Shown here: positions 1 to 8,766 of the stretch, piece by piece
Position numbering within the stretch: position 1 is the first letter of the stretch
Layout: every line of letters begins with the position of its first letter
Assembly: GCA_028820655.1 (NCBI GenBank)
Contig: JAPPIK010000022.1
Span: 1-34,346 of the forward strand
Direction: 5' to 3'
Source: Candidatus Poribacteria bacterium
GTDB taxonomy: Bacteria; Poribacteria; WGA-4E; JAJDTR01
DNA: 34,346 nt
Notes under the pieces: model-generated
Told to the model about the DNA's origin: nothing
The model's database searches: none
The model's input: the letters and a program-made list of their open reading frames with translations, nothing else
Program-made: the position numbers and the translations under genes

Positions 1-16
1 GGAAACAGCAAATCCG

Positions 17-45
17 GATAGAGATTCCGGCGCGATAGAAATCCC
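17..45 (-). repeat. Partial copy of dispersed repeat A
   Basis: Bases 30-45 match the reverse complement of the start of the repeat found in three copies at 25240-25486: CGCGATAGAAATC is identical to the complement of copy 3. A GGATA block lies upstream, as it does in that repeat. The middle of the element differs, so this is a degenerate or partial copy in the opposite orientation. Confidence 0.4.
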
Positions 46-109
46 GAAATCTCTTGACCGTGCATTTGCTCCATTGGTCACTCAACGCTGTGAAAAAGCC
101 CCTAAACGA

Positions 110-139
110 CTGACAATATTTTGGAAAGATGTCTATTAT
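110..139 (+). promoter_or_regulatory. Candidate sigma-70 promoter for the AAA/nuclease gene
   Basis: CTGACA (110-115) is followed after 18 bases by TATTAT (134-139). Each hexamer matches five of six consensus bases. Transcription would start near 146, just ahead of the ATG at 166, which favours that start over the in-frame TTG at 121. Confidence 0.4.
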
Positions 140-165
140 CAGACCATTGTAAAATCGCGCCGTCC

Positions 166-1776
166 ATGCAAACACCAAACCGCACCTTTGAAACTCGCGG
201 TCCCGTTTCGCCGGACCGCAACTACGTTGTCCCGCGCACAGCGGAAATTGCCGATCTGGTTGAACGGATGAAGAAGGGGCGGTATATCTCCATCTTCGCT
301 CCACGCCAGACGGGCAAGACCACCTTTTTCCGGTGGGCTCTGGATGTACTCACGGCTGGAGATAGCGACTATTTCCCGATTCAACTCGACTTTGAGACCT
401 ATAGGAACGTGAGCGTCGATAGTTTTTATGCCAGCGTACGGCGCGACATACGTGATGAGGTAGTCCGAGAGCCTCAGCGGTTTGGGATTGATCTCACGCC
501 GGACTTCCGACAGTTCCTTGACAACTATCCGTTGAGAGATCACAATTCCTTCCAAATCTTCCTGCGAGAACTCGCTTCACACCTTGGAGATCGAAGGATC
601 ACTATTATCATCGATGAGTTTGACGGCATTCCGCGGGCGGCATTGAGCGATTTTCTTTACACACTTCGCCGAATCTATCTCTCAAGGGATACGAATCGAT
701 GTCCGTACAGCGTCGGAATTGTCGGGGTCAAGAACATTCGCCAACTTAACTACGATCGAAGTATTTCCCCGTTCAATATCCAAGACGAGTTTGCGCTCTC
801 CAACTTTACCCTTGATCAGGTGGATACCCTATTGGGACAGTATACCGAAGAGGCAGGGCAAGCCTTTGCCCTGAAGGTGGTTGAGAGTATCCACACGCAG
901 ACGGCGGGCCAACCCTTTCTGGTCAACCGAATGGCGCAGATTCTAGCGGAAGAGATGAACATTCCTCTGTCAGAGACGATTCGCTGCGAGCACTTTGAGG
1001 TTGCCTACAAAAAGATTCTGAATGAATCGAATGTGCATATCTCACACTTGACAACGAATATACGCCGGGAGGCGCGATTTGAACACGTACTGATGCGTGT
1101 CATTCTCAATGAACAGATACTCCCATTCAGCATAGATGACCCGACAATGAGTGAGTTGTTCACCTACGGTGTCATGCTCCCGGACGAAGACGGAAATTGC
1201 AAGATTCAAAACCCCATATACCAGTATCGGATAGTTCGAGCATTTCAACCGCTGTTCAACGGTTTGGAAATGCAGTATCTCCCGGAGGATACCGATGCGG
1301 GTTTTCTTGATTACCTGATCTCCGATGGGAAGATTGATATGCGGCTTCTGCTGTCAAATTTCCGCGATTTCATCGCTCGTGCGGGATATCGTATCCTCGA
1401 GGTTCCGGAAACTCCCAAGGAATTTGTCGGACAATATCTATTGTTTGCTTTTCTGGATTCCTTCGTACAGCAGATTCGAGGTTTTATGTGTCTTGAAGTC
1501 AGGACCGGGCGAGGACAGATGGAATTGATTATTCTGCATGCCGGTGAGAAATACATCGTCGAGACGAAGATTTGGGGTGGTGAAAGCCTCTATCAAGCAG
1601 GCAAGGCGCAACTGGCGGCATATCTAAGTTCTGAAGGTGTGCACGAGGGATACTACATCGTGTTTGATCATCGCCGAAAACCTCAGGCGAGGGTGGAAGT
1701 GGAATCGATTGATGGCAACACAATTGTCAGCTATTGCATTCCCGCATTGCAAAACCGACCGTCCGACGAAACCTGA
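166..1776 (+). CDS. AAA-like ATPase with C-terminal PD-(D/E)XK nuclease domain
   Basis: The product is a 536-residue protein that fuses a P-loop ATPase to a nuclease-like domain. The Walker A motif APRQTGKTTF is at residues 45-54 and the Walker B motif ITIIIDEFD at about 145-153, as in the AAA-like (AAA_35/AAA_14) proteins common in cyanobacteria and many uncultured phyla. The C-terminus has a PD-(D/E)XK pattern: an acidic residue (E453, where Asp is usual), E466-T-K468 after a hydrophobic strand, and a QxxxY helix (Q482 to Y486). The biochemical role of the family is unsettled; mobile-element and defence links have been suggested. I chose the ATG at 166 because an in-frame TTG at 121 overlaps the candidate promoter and the protein aligns naturally from MQTPNRTFE. 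The gene ends 25 bases before the large ABC permease and may be co-transcribed with it. The E-for-D change leaves nuclease activity uncertain. Confidence 0.8.
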   Translation: MQTPNRTFETRGPVSPDRNYVVPRTAEIADLVERMKKGRYISIFAPRQTGKTTFFRWALDVLTAGDSDYFPIQLDFETYRNVSVDSFYASVRRDIRDEVVREPQRFGIDLTPDFRQFLDNYPLRDHNSFQIFLRELASHLGDRRITIIIDEFDGIPRAALSDFLYTLRRIYLSRDTNRCPYSVGIVGVKNIRQLNYDRSISPFNIQDEFALSNFTLDQVDTLLGQYTEEAGQAFALKVVESIHTQTAGQPFLVNRMAQILAEEMNIPLSETIRCEHFEVAYKKILNESNVHISHLTTNIRREARFEHVLMRVILNEQILPFSIDDPTMSELFTYGVMLPDEDGNCKIQNPIYQYRIVRAFQPLFNGLEMQYLPEDTDAGFLDYLISDGKIDMRLLLSNFRDFIARAGYRILEVPETPKEFVGQYLLFAFLDSFVQQIRGFMCLEVRTGRGQMELIILHAGEKYIVETKIWGGESLYQAGKAQLAAYLSSEGVHEGYYIVFDHRRKPQARVEVESIDGNTIVSYCIPALQNRPSDET

Positions 1777-1801
1777 TACGCCTTCCTCAGAGATTCCTTT
1801 C

Positions 1802-4800
1802 ATGCGTCGAAGCCTAATCCATTTCTGGCAAATCCATCTCGCCGTGTTGCTCGGCGCCGCCGTTGCGACGGCAGTCCTCACCGGGGCGCTTCTGGTAGGA
1901 GACTCCGTTCGCGGCAGCTTACGAGATTTGACGTTAAGTCGGCTAGGGGGCATTGACCATGTAATGCTCTCGGAACGTTTCATTCGAGAAACCCTCGCGG
2001 CGGAGTTGGCGAGCTCACCGGCGACGGATAAAGGACTCGACCGTGTTGTACCTGCTATGCTGTTGAGCGGCACTGCGGTTGACGCGACTACCAAGACTAG
2101 GGCATCGCGCGTCCAAATTCAAGGGATTGACGAGCGTTTTCTTGGTTTTTGGACAACCTCCGACAAAAGCGAGCTAAGCGCATTCCTAAAAAAGAGACCG
2201 GGACATCTCTTCCCGTCGGTCATTATTAACCAATCTCTCAAGAAGGAACTCGACGTAGAGGTTGGTGACACGCTTCTCATCTCATTTCAGAAACAAAACG
2301 AGATTCATCCCGAATTCCTGCTCGGACGTCGCGACACTCTAGATGTCTTGGAAACCCTTCGACTGTCCGTGTCGAAAATCATCCCAAATTCTGGTATGGG
2401 GCGATTCGGTTTGCGCCCGCATCAAAGTCTTCCATTCAATGCCTATGTTTCTCTCCCCGTTTTGCAAAATGCCTTGGATCAGGAGGCGAAAGTCAACGCC
2501 ATTCTAATTTCGTCACCGGCAATTCCCGCGGTGGACGCAGCGGAGCGTTTGAGGAAAGAACTCCGGCAGTTCTCAACTTGGGACGACTTCGGCTTATCGT
2601 TCCAGCGCGCCGACGACCATTTCTCACTTGAATCCCGTCAGTTCGTTCTCAAACCAAATGTCATTAAACTGGCGAAGAACGTCGCAGCCGAGAACGAGAT
2701 TCCCGTAACTACTGTCATGACCTACTTGGCGAATGAGATTTCGGCAAATGGGAAGTCGGTGCCCTATTCCACTATTTCGGCGCTTGGCGTGAATGAGGGG
2801 ATGCGGAAAGGCATCATAGAACAACCGGACGATCAAGTCCTGTTTCGCGCTGCGAGATTGGGCGATGATGAGATTCTGATCAACCAATGGGCAGCGGGTG
2901 AATTGAAGGCACAGCCCGGGGATAAGATTGACGTGAGTTATTACGTCATCGGGCACGAAGAACAGTATTTGACAAAGTTCGCCAAGTTTCGGCTCAAGGG
3001 TGTTGTCCCGCTAAAGGGATTAGCCGCAGACAGGACGTTGACACCGGAATTTCCGGGAGTTCACGACGCCGATGACATGTCCGACTGGGACGCGCCGTTC
3101 CCGGTCGATTTCAATCGAATTCGACCCGAAGATGAAGCCTACTGGGATGAATTCGGCGCGGCGCCCAAGGCCTTTGTTTCTGCAGCGGCGGGCGAGCGGT
3201 TGTGGAGCAGCCGGTTTGGCAGCCTGACGGCAATTCGCTTTGGGGCAATACCGGGTAAAGATCTTGAGACGACCCAAAAAATATTCCGAGAACAGTTACT
3301 GAATGTGATTAACCCCGATCAGATTGGGTTTGGGTTCCAACCCGTGAAAGCGCGCGGCTTGGAAGCCGCCGCAGGCGCCACCGACTTCAGTATGTTGTTT
3401 GTCGGATTCAGCCTTTTTCTCATCGTGTCTGCGGCGCTTCTCGTAGGGTTACTCTTCCGACTCGGCGTCGAGGGACGAGCGGGAGAAATCGGGATTCTAT
3501 TGACTTCCGGCTATTCACGCTCCAAGGTGCGTTGGCGTTTCATGCGGGAGGGAGGTATTGTTGCAGCAATTGGAGGTGCGATAGGTGTGGTTGGGGCAAT
3601 CGGCTACGCCTGGTTGATGATGGCGGGCTTGCGGACCTGGTGGGTGGCAGCAGTGGGAACCCGATTTCTGTCCCTTCATGTCAATCCATTGAGCCTGTCC
3701 TTCGGTTACTTGATTTCCATCGTCGTCGTTCTCGCTTCAATTGGCTGGACAGTCCGACGGCTGGGTAAAGTCTCGGTCCGCTCTTTAGTCGCAGGGGCTA
3801 CCGAGGTTGAAGAAAAGGCATCGGGACGTGCAGTACGCATCGTTTCTTTTGCGACTACCGGGATTGCGCTGTCGCTTTTGCTGTTTGCGCTTATTGAGGA
3901 TATGGCATCGTCACCCGCGCTCTTTTTCGCTGTCGGGACCCTTCTTCTGACGGCAGGATTTTCCTTTCTTAGTTTATGGTTAAAGTCGGATCGCGCGTCC
4001 GAAGATTCGTGTTCAAAGCACAGTATAGCGCGACTAGGCGTCCGGAATTGCGGGCGTCGTCCCGGGCGGAGTATACTCTGTGCGGCGCTGGTGGGTTGCG
4101 CCTGTTTCGTCATCGTTGCGGTCGGTGCAAATCGACATCCTAATAGTGATCACGGCGCGTCTCTGGAGAGAACCTCCGGCGCAGGCGGGTTTACGCTGGT
4201 CGCGGAGGCGGACATCTCGCTGCATCATGATTTGAACTCTGTAACCGGAAGATTGGAATTGGGTTTCTCGGACCGGGATGAGACGGTACTGGCTCAAACC
4301 CGAATTATTCCATTTCGCGTGCTGCCCGGCGAGGACGCAAGTTGTCTGAACCTCTATCAGCCCCGGAATCCTCGGATACTGGGCGTCCCCGAAAATCTCA
4401 TTTCACGGGGAGGCTTCCAATTCCAGTCGAGAGTGGACGGAGAGGGCTCCGCATGGCAGCTTCTATACGAGGAACTCGAAGAAGGGGTAGTACCGGCCAT
4501 CGGGGATTACAATTCGGTGATGTGGATTCTTCACCTTGGGCTTGGCAAAGATCTTGTTGTCCGGGACGAAGTGGGCAAACCGTTGAATCTCCGGCTCGCA
4601 GGCCTTTTGCAAGGCAGCATTTTTCAGAGTGAACTGTTAATCTCCGAAGAGAATTTTACCACATACTTTCCGAGCCAGAGCGGGTATAGGTATTTCCTAA
4701 TCCAAACGCCTCCCGAAGATGCCGAAGCGGTGACGCAGGTGCTTGAAAATGTACTTCGCGATCACGGATTCGATGTGACCTCGACCGCCGAAAAACTCGA

Positions 4801-5203
4801 CAACTTCAGAACCGTCGAGAACACTTATCTTTCTACATTTCAGACGCTGGGCGGTTTCGGACTGCTGCTCGGGACATTGGGGCTTGGCTTGATTCTTCTG
4901 AGGAATGCGGTTGAGCGGCGCGGCGAATTGGCTACGCTGCGGGCATTTGGTTTTCGCCGATTAACGCTGTCCGCGATGCTCCTGGTCGAGAACGCATTTC
5001 TGCTCCTGGGGGGTATGGCGATCGGTGCCGTTTCTGCATTGGTTGCAGTCGCGCCGCACATACTTGCTCCCGGAACTCATGTTCCGTGGTTGTCCCTTGC
5101 GGTGACCTTGGGCGTCGTGTTTTTGGTGGGGATAATAGCTAGTGCTGTAGCAGTCTATTTTGTGCTGCGCGCTCCGCTACTTCCTGCGTTAAAAACGGAG
5201 TGA
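1802..5203 (+). CDS. Large FtsX/MacB-type ABC transporter permease
   Basis: This 1133-residue integral membrane protein is the first permease of an ABC exporter-like complex. A single N-terminal membrane segment (about residues 12-32) precedes a long extracytoplasmic region. The first FtsX-type membrane block starts near residue 525 and contains the typical GRAGEIGILLTSGYSRSKV loop. A second extracytoplasmic region follows, and a C-terminal FtsX block starts near residue 1007 with the matching RRGELATLRAFGFRR loop. These R-x-E-(I/L)-x-x-L-x-A-x-G loops contact the ATPase in MacB/LolCDE-type transporters. The frame is open back to 1637, but that would overlap the nuclease gene. The ATG at 1802 begins MRRSLIHFW, typical of this family, so I use it. 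The ATPase gene follows after 35 bases. Substrate unknown; a lipid or lipoprotein-like cargo is inferred from the family and the AttH-like neighbour. Confidence 0.88.
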   Translation: MRRSLIHFWQIHLAVLLGAAVATAVLTGALLVGDSVRGSLRDLTLSRLGGIDHVMLSERFIRETLAAELASSPATDKGLDRVVPAMLLSGTAVDATTKTRASRVQIQGIDERFLGFWTTSDKSELSAFLKKRPGHLFPSVIINQSLKKELDVEVGDTLLISFQKQNEIHPEFLLGRRDTLDVLETLRLSVSKIIPNSGMGRFGLRPHQSLPFNAYVSLPVLQNALDQEAKVNAILISSPAIPAVDAAERLRKELRQFSTWDDFGLSFQRADDHFSLESRQFVLKPNVIKLAKNVAAENEIPVTTVMTYLANEISANGKSVPYSTISALGVNEGMRKGIIEQPDDQVLFRAARLGDDEILINQWAAGELKAQPGDKIDVSYYVIGHEEQYLTKFAKFRLKGVVPLKGLAADRTLTPEFPGVHDADDMSDWDAPFPVDFNRIRPEDEAYWDEFGAAPKAFVSAAAGERLWSSRFGSLTAIRFGAIPGKDLETTQKIFREQLLNVINPDQIGFGFQPVKARGLEAAAGATDFSMLFVGFSLFLIVSAALLVGLLFRLGVEGRAGEIGILLTSGYSRSKVRWRFMREGGIVAAIGGAIGVVGAIGYAWLMMAGLRTWWVAAVGTRFLSLHVNPLSLSFGYLISIVVVLASIGWTVRRLGKVSVRSLVAGATEVEEKASGRAVRIVSFATTGIALSLLLFALIEDMASSPALFFAVGTLLLTAGFSFLSLWLKSDRASEDSCSKHSIARLGVRNCGRRPGRSILCAALVGCACFVIVAVGANRHPNSDHGASLERTSGAGGFTLVAEADISLHHDLNSVTGRLELGFSDRDETVLAQTRIIPFRVLPGEDASCLNLYQPRNPRILGVPENLISRGGFQFQSRVDGEGSAWQLLYEELEEGVVPAIGDYNSVMWILHLGLGKDLVVRDEVGKPLNLRLAGLLQGSIFQSELLISEENFTTYFPSQSGYRYFLIQTPPEDAEAVTQVLENVLRDHGFDVTSTAEKLDNFRTVENTYLSTFQTLGGFGLLLGTLGLGLILLRNAVERRGELATLRAFGFRRLTLSAMLLVENAFLLLGGMAIGAVSALVAVAPHILAPGTHVPWLSLAVTLGVVFLVGIIASAVAVYFVLRAPLLPALKTE

Positions 5204-5224
5204 AATAAGGAAGAATCGAAGAGC

Positions 5225-5240
5225 GGAAGGATGGAAGGAT
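5225..5240 (+). repeat. Tandem GGAAGGAT pair supplying the ribosome binding site
   Basis: Two exact 8-base copies of GGAAGGAT lie end to end, and the second contributes the AT of the ATPase start codon at 5239. The first copy provides the Shine-Dalgarno-like purines and also creates a tiny ATG-GAA-GGA-TGA reading frame at 5231 that overlaps the true start. The same purine motif recurs at 8528-8620 and, inverted, near 11301-11325. Confidence 0.6.
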
Positions 5241-5949
5241 GAGAAGTAGCGATGCAGTCCACAAACCGCTTATACGCATCAGCGGTTTGAGGAAAATATA
5301 CTGGGAAGGCGACCAAAACCATACCGTGCTGGACGGAATTACCGAAGAGTTCTATGGGGGTGAGTTCGTCTGCCTGCACGGAAAATCCGGCAGCGGCAAG
5401 AGTAGCCTGCTAAATCTCATTGCCGGCATCGACGCGCCTAGCGATGGCGATATCCTTATTCAAACACCTGACGACGAAATCGCTCTCAATCGCTTAACGG
5501 AGCGCGAACGCACCCTGTTCCGACGCGATCATATCGGTTTCGTTTTCCAATTCTTCAATCTCATACCAACACTGACTGTAGTTGAAAATGTATCACTTCC
5601 CTTAAACCTGATGGGCAAGAGGGACGCTCACAAGTCCGCGGCTTCGTTGCTGGATGCCGTTGGCCTCGGAGAGCGCACTAACACCTATCCCGACAAATTG
5701 AGTGGTGGTGAACAGCAGCGGGTCGCTATCGCTCGCGCGCTAGTGCACAATCCGCGATTTCTGCTTGCGGACGAGCCGACCGGAAACCTGGACGCCGAAA
5801 CGGGTGAATCCGTTCTTTCGCTGCTGCTGCGCCTAACCCGAGCTGCTGGCAAAACCCTCGTGATGGCAACTCATGCAACTGAAATTGCGGAGCGCGCGGA
5901 CCGTGTGTTTCACATTGACGGCGGAAAACTGAACTTGCAAAAGGGGTAA
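5239..5949 (+). CDS. ABC transporter ATP-binding protein (MacB/LolD family)
   Basis: This 236-residue cytoplasmic ATPase powers the flanking FtsX-type permeases. Walker A (GKSGSGKSS, residues 48-56), the ABC signature LSGGEQQ (about 154-160) and Walker B with the D-loop ([12 protein letters not shown], about 173-184) are intact, and the switch histidine sits in MATHATE. The Q-loop sequence [18 protein letters not shown] is diagnostic of the MacB/LolD subgroup. The start at 5239 is preceded by tandem GGAAGGAT purines. The permease gene 5960-8527 begins 10 bases downstream with GTG, so the two are almost certainly co-translated. The exported substrate cannot be read from the ATPase. Confidence 0.93.
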   Translation: MRSSDAVHKPLIRISGLRKIYWEGDQNHTVLDGITEEFYGGEFVCLHGKSGSGKSSLLNLIAGIDAPSDGDILIQTPDDEIALNRLTERERTLFRRDHIGFVFQFFNLIPTLTVVENVSLPLNLMGKRDAHKSAASLLDAVGLGERTNTYPDKLSGGEQQRVAIARALVHNPRFLLADEPTGNLDAETGESVLSLLLRLTRAAGKTLVMATHATEIAERADRVFHIDGGKLNLQKG

Positions 5950-5959
5950 GATTGGCAAC

Positions 5960-8527
5960 GTGAGACATCTAGTGGTCTTGCTTCGGTTGGCTTGGGGAGG
6001 GGTTTGGCGCCGTCCGCTCCAAAGCCTGTTTTTCATCGTCGGGGTGTCCATCGGCGTCGCCATGATTATTGCCATCGACCTTGCCAACTCGTCGGCTAAT
6101 CGGGCGTTTACTCTGAGTACGGACGCCGTTGTTGGCAAGGCGACGCATCAGATAGTCGGCGGTCCCAGTGGAGTGGAGGAGGGTGTCTATCTTCGAATCC
6201 GGCGAGAACTCGGGTACCGCAACAGCGCTCCGATCATCGAGGGATACGTCAAGGTGAAGTCGCTTGACGGGCAGCCGATGCGTTTGCTCGGTGTCGAAAG
6301 TTTCGCTGAACGACCTTTTCGCGAAGAACTCGGCACCGCAAAGATGACGGGCTTGAATCAGACGTCGTTCAGCGCTTTCATGGCGGAACCAAACACTGCC
6401 CTGATAGGAGCAAATGTCAGCGATGAATACCGGCTTGCCATTGGCGAGAGCCTAGAGATACAGGTAGGGAGTTATCACCACAAACTACGAATTGTCGATG
6501 TCATTGCATCCGAAGATAGGCGAATTCGACGCTCTTTGAAAGACCTGCTGGTAACCGACATTGCAACAGCGCAAGAGGTGTTTGACAGAATTGGGAAGCT
6601 GGAAAGGATCGATCTTATCCTGCCAGACGACCCATCGAACACGGTAGCGCTCAAACGCATCGAATCGGTGCTGCCGCCCGGCGCCCGCATCGAAAGTTCG
6701 GATGCCCGACGCGGCGCGGTCATAGAGATGACCAAGGCCTTTCGGCTGAATCTGACGGCGCTGAGTTTGTTAGCCCTGGTGGTAGGTATGTTTCTAATCT
6801 ACAACACTGTCTCGTTTAGCGTTATTCAGCGGCGTGCGGTGATTGGGCGGTTGCGCGCCATCGGAATGACACGGCGCGAAGTCTTCGCCATGATTCTCGC
6901 CGAAGCGGCCGTGCTCGGTGTCGCCGGCGCTCTTCTCGGCGTTGGATTGGGAATCGTGCTTAGCCGCGGGGCGATAGGCATGGTAACCACCAGCATCAAC
7001 GATCTGTTTTTTGTCAGCAATGTCAGTGAAATCGATATCACATCCTTGACGCTGCTGAAAGGAGTGCTGCTCGGCATCGTGGCGGCGGCGATCGGAGCCT
7101 TAATTCCGGCGTATGAGGCGACGCGAGTGTCTCCCGTCAGCACGCTTCAGAGGAGCGCCATTGAATCTCGGACACGCCGCTCGCTCCGCTGGATTAGCAT
7201 CGGCGGCGTCGCCGCGTTATCCCTCGGCGCGAGCATGCTTCTCCCCGAATGGCATCTCGGGCTAACGTTCCTCGGTGTGCTCGCCGTACTCGTCGGAGTG
7301 GCGCTCCTGACACCTGCGTTCATGCGCGGATGTGCCGCGTTAGCAGGGACTCGTTGGCTGCGCCGAAGACTACCGATTCTGGGCAATATGGCGATTCGGG
7401 ACATTGACCGCGCGTTGAGCCGAACCTCGACCGCGGTTGCCGCGCTCATGATTGCTGTCAGTGTGATTGTCGGTGTGAGTGTCATGATCGGGAGCTTCCG
7501 CATGACGGTTGAACGATGGCTGACCGACCTATTGGGGGCGGACATCTTCATCTCACCGCCGGCGATTGCCAACAGCCAAATGGGGTCGAGGCTTGATCCG
7601 GACGCCCTCAAGCTATTTGAGACGTTTCCGGGTATCGCGCAAGTTGCCACGGCTAGGAGCGTTGAAGTCGATGCCGACGGAATGGGGCGTATTACGTTGA
7701 GCGCAATCACTCGGGACATAGCAGGGGAAAAACGCCACTACAAGTCCGCCGTCGGAAATCACGCCGAAACGTGGAATGCGTTCCAAGCGGGCGGGCTCAT
7801 TGTCAACGAACCGTTGGCCACCCGATACCAACGTTCTATCGGCGACACGATAATACTTCTGACGGACAAAGGTGAGAATCCCTTTGAGATTGTTGGCGTG
7901 GCTTACGATTATGATGTCCGACCGGGAGTGATGATGTCCGATGCCGTCTACCGAAGCTATTGGGACGATCCGCACCTATCGTCTGCCGCACTCTTTGTAA
8001 AACTTGGCGTTGATGTTGACGAGAAGATAGTCGAGCTGAAATCTGTTTTAGCGGGCAAGCTGGATCTGATCATTCGCTCGAATCGCGCGCTAAGAGCGAA
8101 TGCGCTTGGGGTGTTTGACCGTACGTTCAGCATCTTCGTTGCGCTGCAAATGCTTTCGGCGGTGGTTGCGTTTATCGGAGTGCTTTCGGCATTGATGAGT
8201 TTGCAACTGGAACGGACGCGCGAGATCGGCGCTTTGCGGTCTATCGGTATCACTCGCGGTCAGCTGGCAAAGCTGACTCTCCTTGAAACTGGACTGATGG
8301 GCGCCATCGCCGGAGTGATCGCAATGCCGACCGGTCTGGTCCTTGCGACTATTCTGATTTACATCATCAACCTGCGTTCTTTCGGATGGACGCTGCAGAT
8401 GCAGTTGCAACCTTCGCAGTTCTCTCTTGCCTTCGTGGTGGCGCTTATTTCGGCGTTGTTGGCGAGTATCTACCCCGCGTGGCGCATGGGACAGATGCAA
8501 CCCGCCGAGGCCCTAAGAACAGAGTAG
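5960..8527 (+). CDS. FtsX/MacB-type ABC transporter permease, second subunit
   Basis: This 855-residue permease starts at GTG (MRHLVVLLRLAWGGVWRRP), 10 bases after the ATPase. An N-terminal membrane segment (about 17-38) is followed by a MacB-type extracytoplasmic core. The first FtsX block starts near residue 264 and has the coupling loop RRAVIGRLRAIGMTRREV. A second extracytoplasmic region follows, and a C-terminal FtsX block starts near residue 723 with the loop RTREIGALRSIGITRGQ. The protein ends in QPAEALRTE, a common ending for these permeases. Having two FtsX blocks in one chain is characteristic of the AttF/AttG-like and YbbP-like permeases. Together with the preceding permease and ATPase it forms a three-gene exporter, with an AttH-like gene next. 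Confidence 0.9.
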   Translation: MRHLVVLLRLAWGGVWRRPLQSLFFIVGVSIGVAMIIAIDLANSSANRAFTLSTDAVVGKATHQIVGGPSGVEEGVYLRIRRELGYRNSAPIIEGYVKVKSLDGQPMRLLGVESFAERPFREELGTAKMTGLNQTSFSAFMAEPNTALIGANVSDEYRLAIGESLEIQVGSYHHKLRIVDVIASEDRRIRRSLKDLLVTDIATAQEVFDRIGKLERIDLILPDDPSNTVALKRIESVLPPGARIESSDARRGAVIEMTKAFRLNLTALSLLALVVGMFLIYNTVSFSVIQRRAVIGRLRAIGMTRREVFAMILAEAAVLGVAGALLGVGLGIVLSRGAIGMVTTSINDLFFVSNVSEIDITSLTLLKGVLLGIVAAAIGALIPAYEATRVSPVSTLQRSAIESRTRRSLRWISIGGVAALSLGASMLLPEWHLGLTFLGVLAVLVGVALLTPAFMRGCAALAGTRWLRRRLPILGNMAIRDIDRALSRTSTAVAALMIAVSVIVGVSVMIGSFRMTVERWLTDLLGADIFISPPAIANSQMGSRLDPDALKLFETFPGIAQVATARSVEVDADGMGRITLSAITRDIAGEKRHYKSAVGNHAETWNAFQAGGLIVNEPLATRYQRSIGDTIILLTDKGENPFEIVGVAYDYDVRPGVMMSDAVYRSYWDDPHLSSAALFVKLGVDVDEKIVELKSVLAGKLDLIIRSNRALRANALGVFDRTFSIFVALQMLSAVVAFIGVLSALMSLQLERTREIGALRSIGITRGQLAKLTLLETGLMGAIAGVIAMPTGLVLATILIYIINLRSFGWTLQMQLQPSQFSLAFVVALISALLASIYPAWRMGQMQPAEALRTE

Positions 8528-8620
8528 TGGGATTGGAATGGAAAGATGGAAGACGGGAAAACGAGAGGTGGGGAGGAGGAAGGCTGGAAGATGGGAAGGG
8601 CGGAAGGGAGGCAGTGGCTA
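8528..8620 (+). repeat. Purine-rich tract with GGAAGATGGGAAGG-like units
   Basis: About 90 bases immediately after the permease stop are more than four-fifths purine on this strand. They contain repeated GGAAGA and GGAAGG words separated by TGG or GGG. The tract sits between the permease and AttH-like genes and resembles the shorter copy at 5225-5240. No coding capacity is apparent. Confidence 0.6.
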
Positions 8621-8630
8621 ATGATCAGAG

Positions 8631-8714
8631 GATCTCTATCGATCGACTGAGATCAAACGAGCGGATAGCGAGTGCGATGGTAAATCCTACTCGCTATCCG
8701 CTCGCTCGATCTCC
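8631..8714. repeat. Palindromic copy of dispersed repeat A, strong hairpin
   Basis: The element opens with GATCTCTATCGATC, like the repeat copies at 25240-25486. It then forms a long inverted repeat: left arm 8651-8673 and right arm 8689-8711 pair over 23 bases with two mismatches, around a 15-base loop. The right arm, ACTCGCTATCCGCTCGCTCG followed by ATC, matches the second half of repeat A. No T-run follows either arm, so this is a mobile or REP-like element rather than a simple terminator. It separates AttH from the exporter genes. Confidence 0.75.
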
Positions 8715-8766
8715 TACAGTTGGTGCGTCGCATATGTGCAAACATGAATGGAATTGACTACAACTG

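Noticed and set aside
139-555. Minus-strand open frame of 138 residues
   Set aside because: It lies entirely within the AAA/nuclease gene, has no recognisable motif or ribosome site, and the plus-strand gene has clear Walker motifs.
1624-2094. Minus-strand frame of 156 residues over the nuclease/permease junction
   Set aside because: It overlaps two well-supported genes, and its Arg/Ser/Thr-rich composition is typical of a shadow frame.
7147-7719. Minus-strand frame of 190 residues
   Set aside because: It is antisense to the second FtsX permease; low-complexity Ser/Ala/Thr/Pro composition indicates a shadow.
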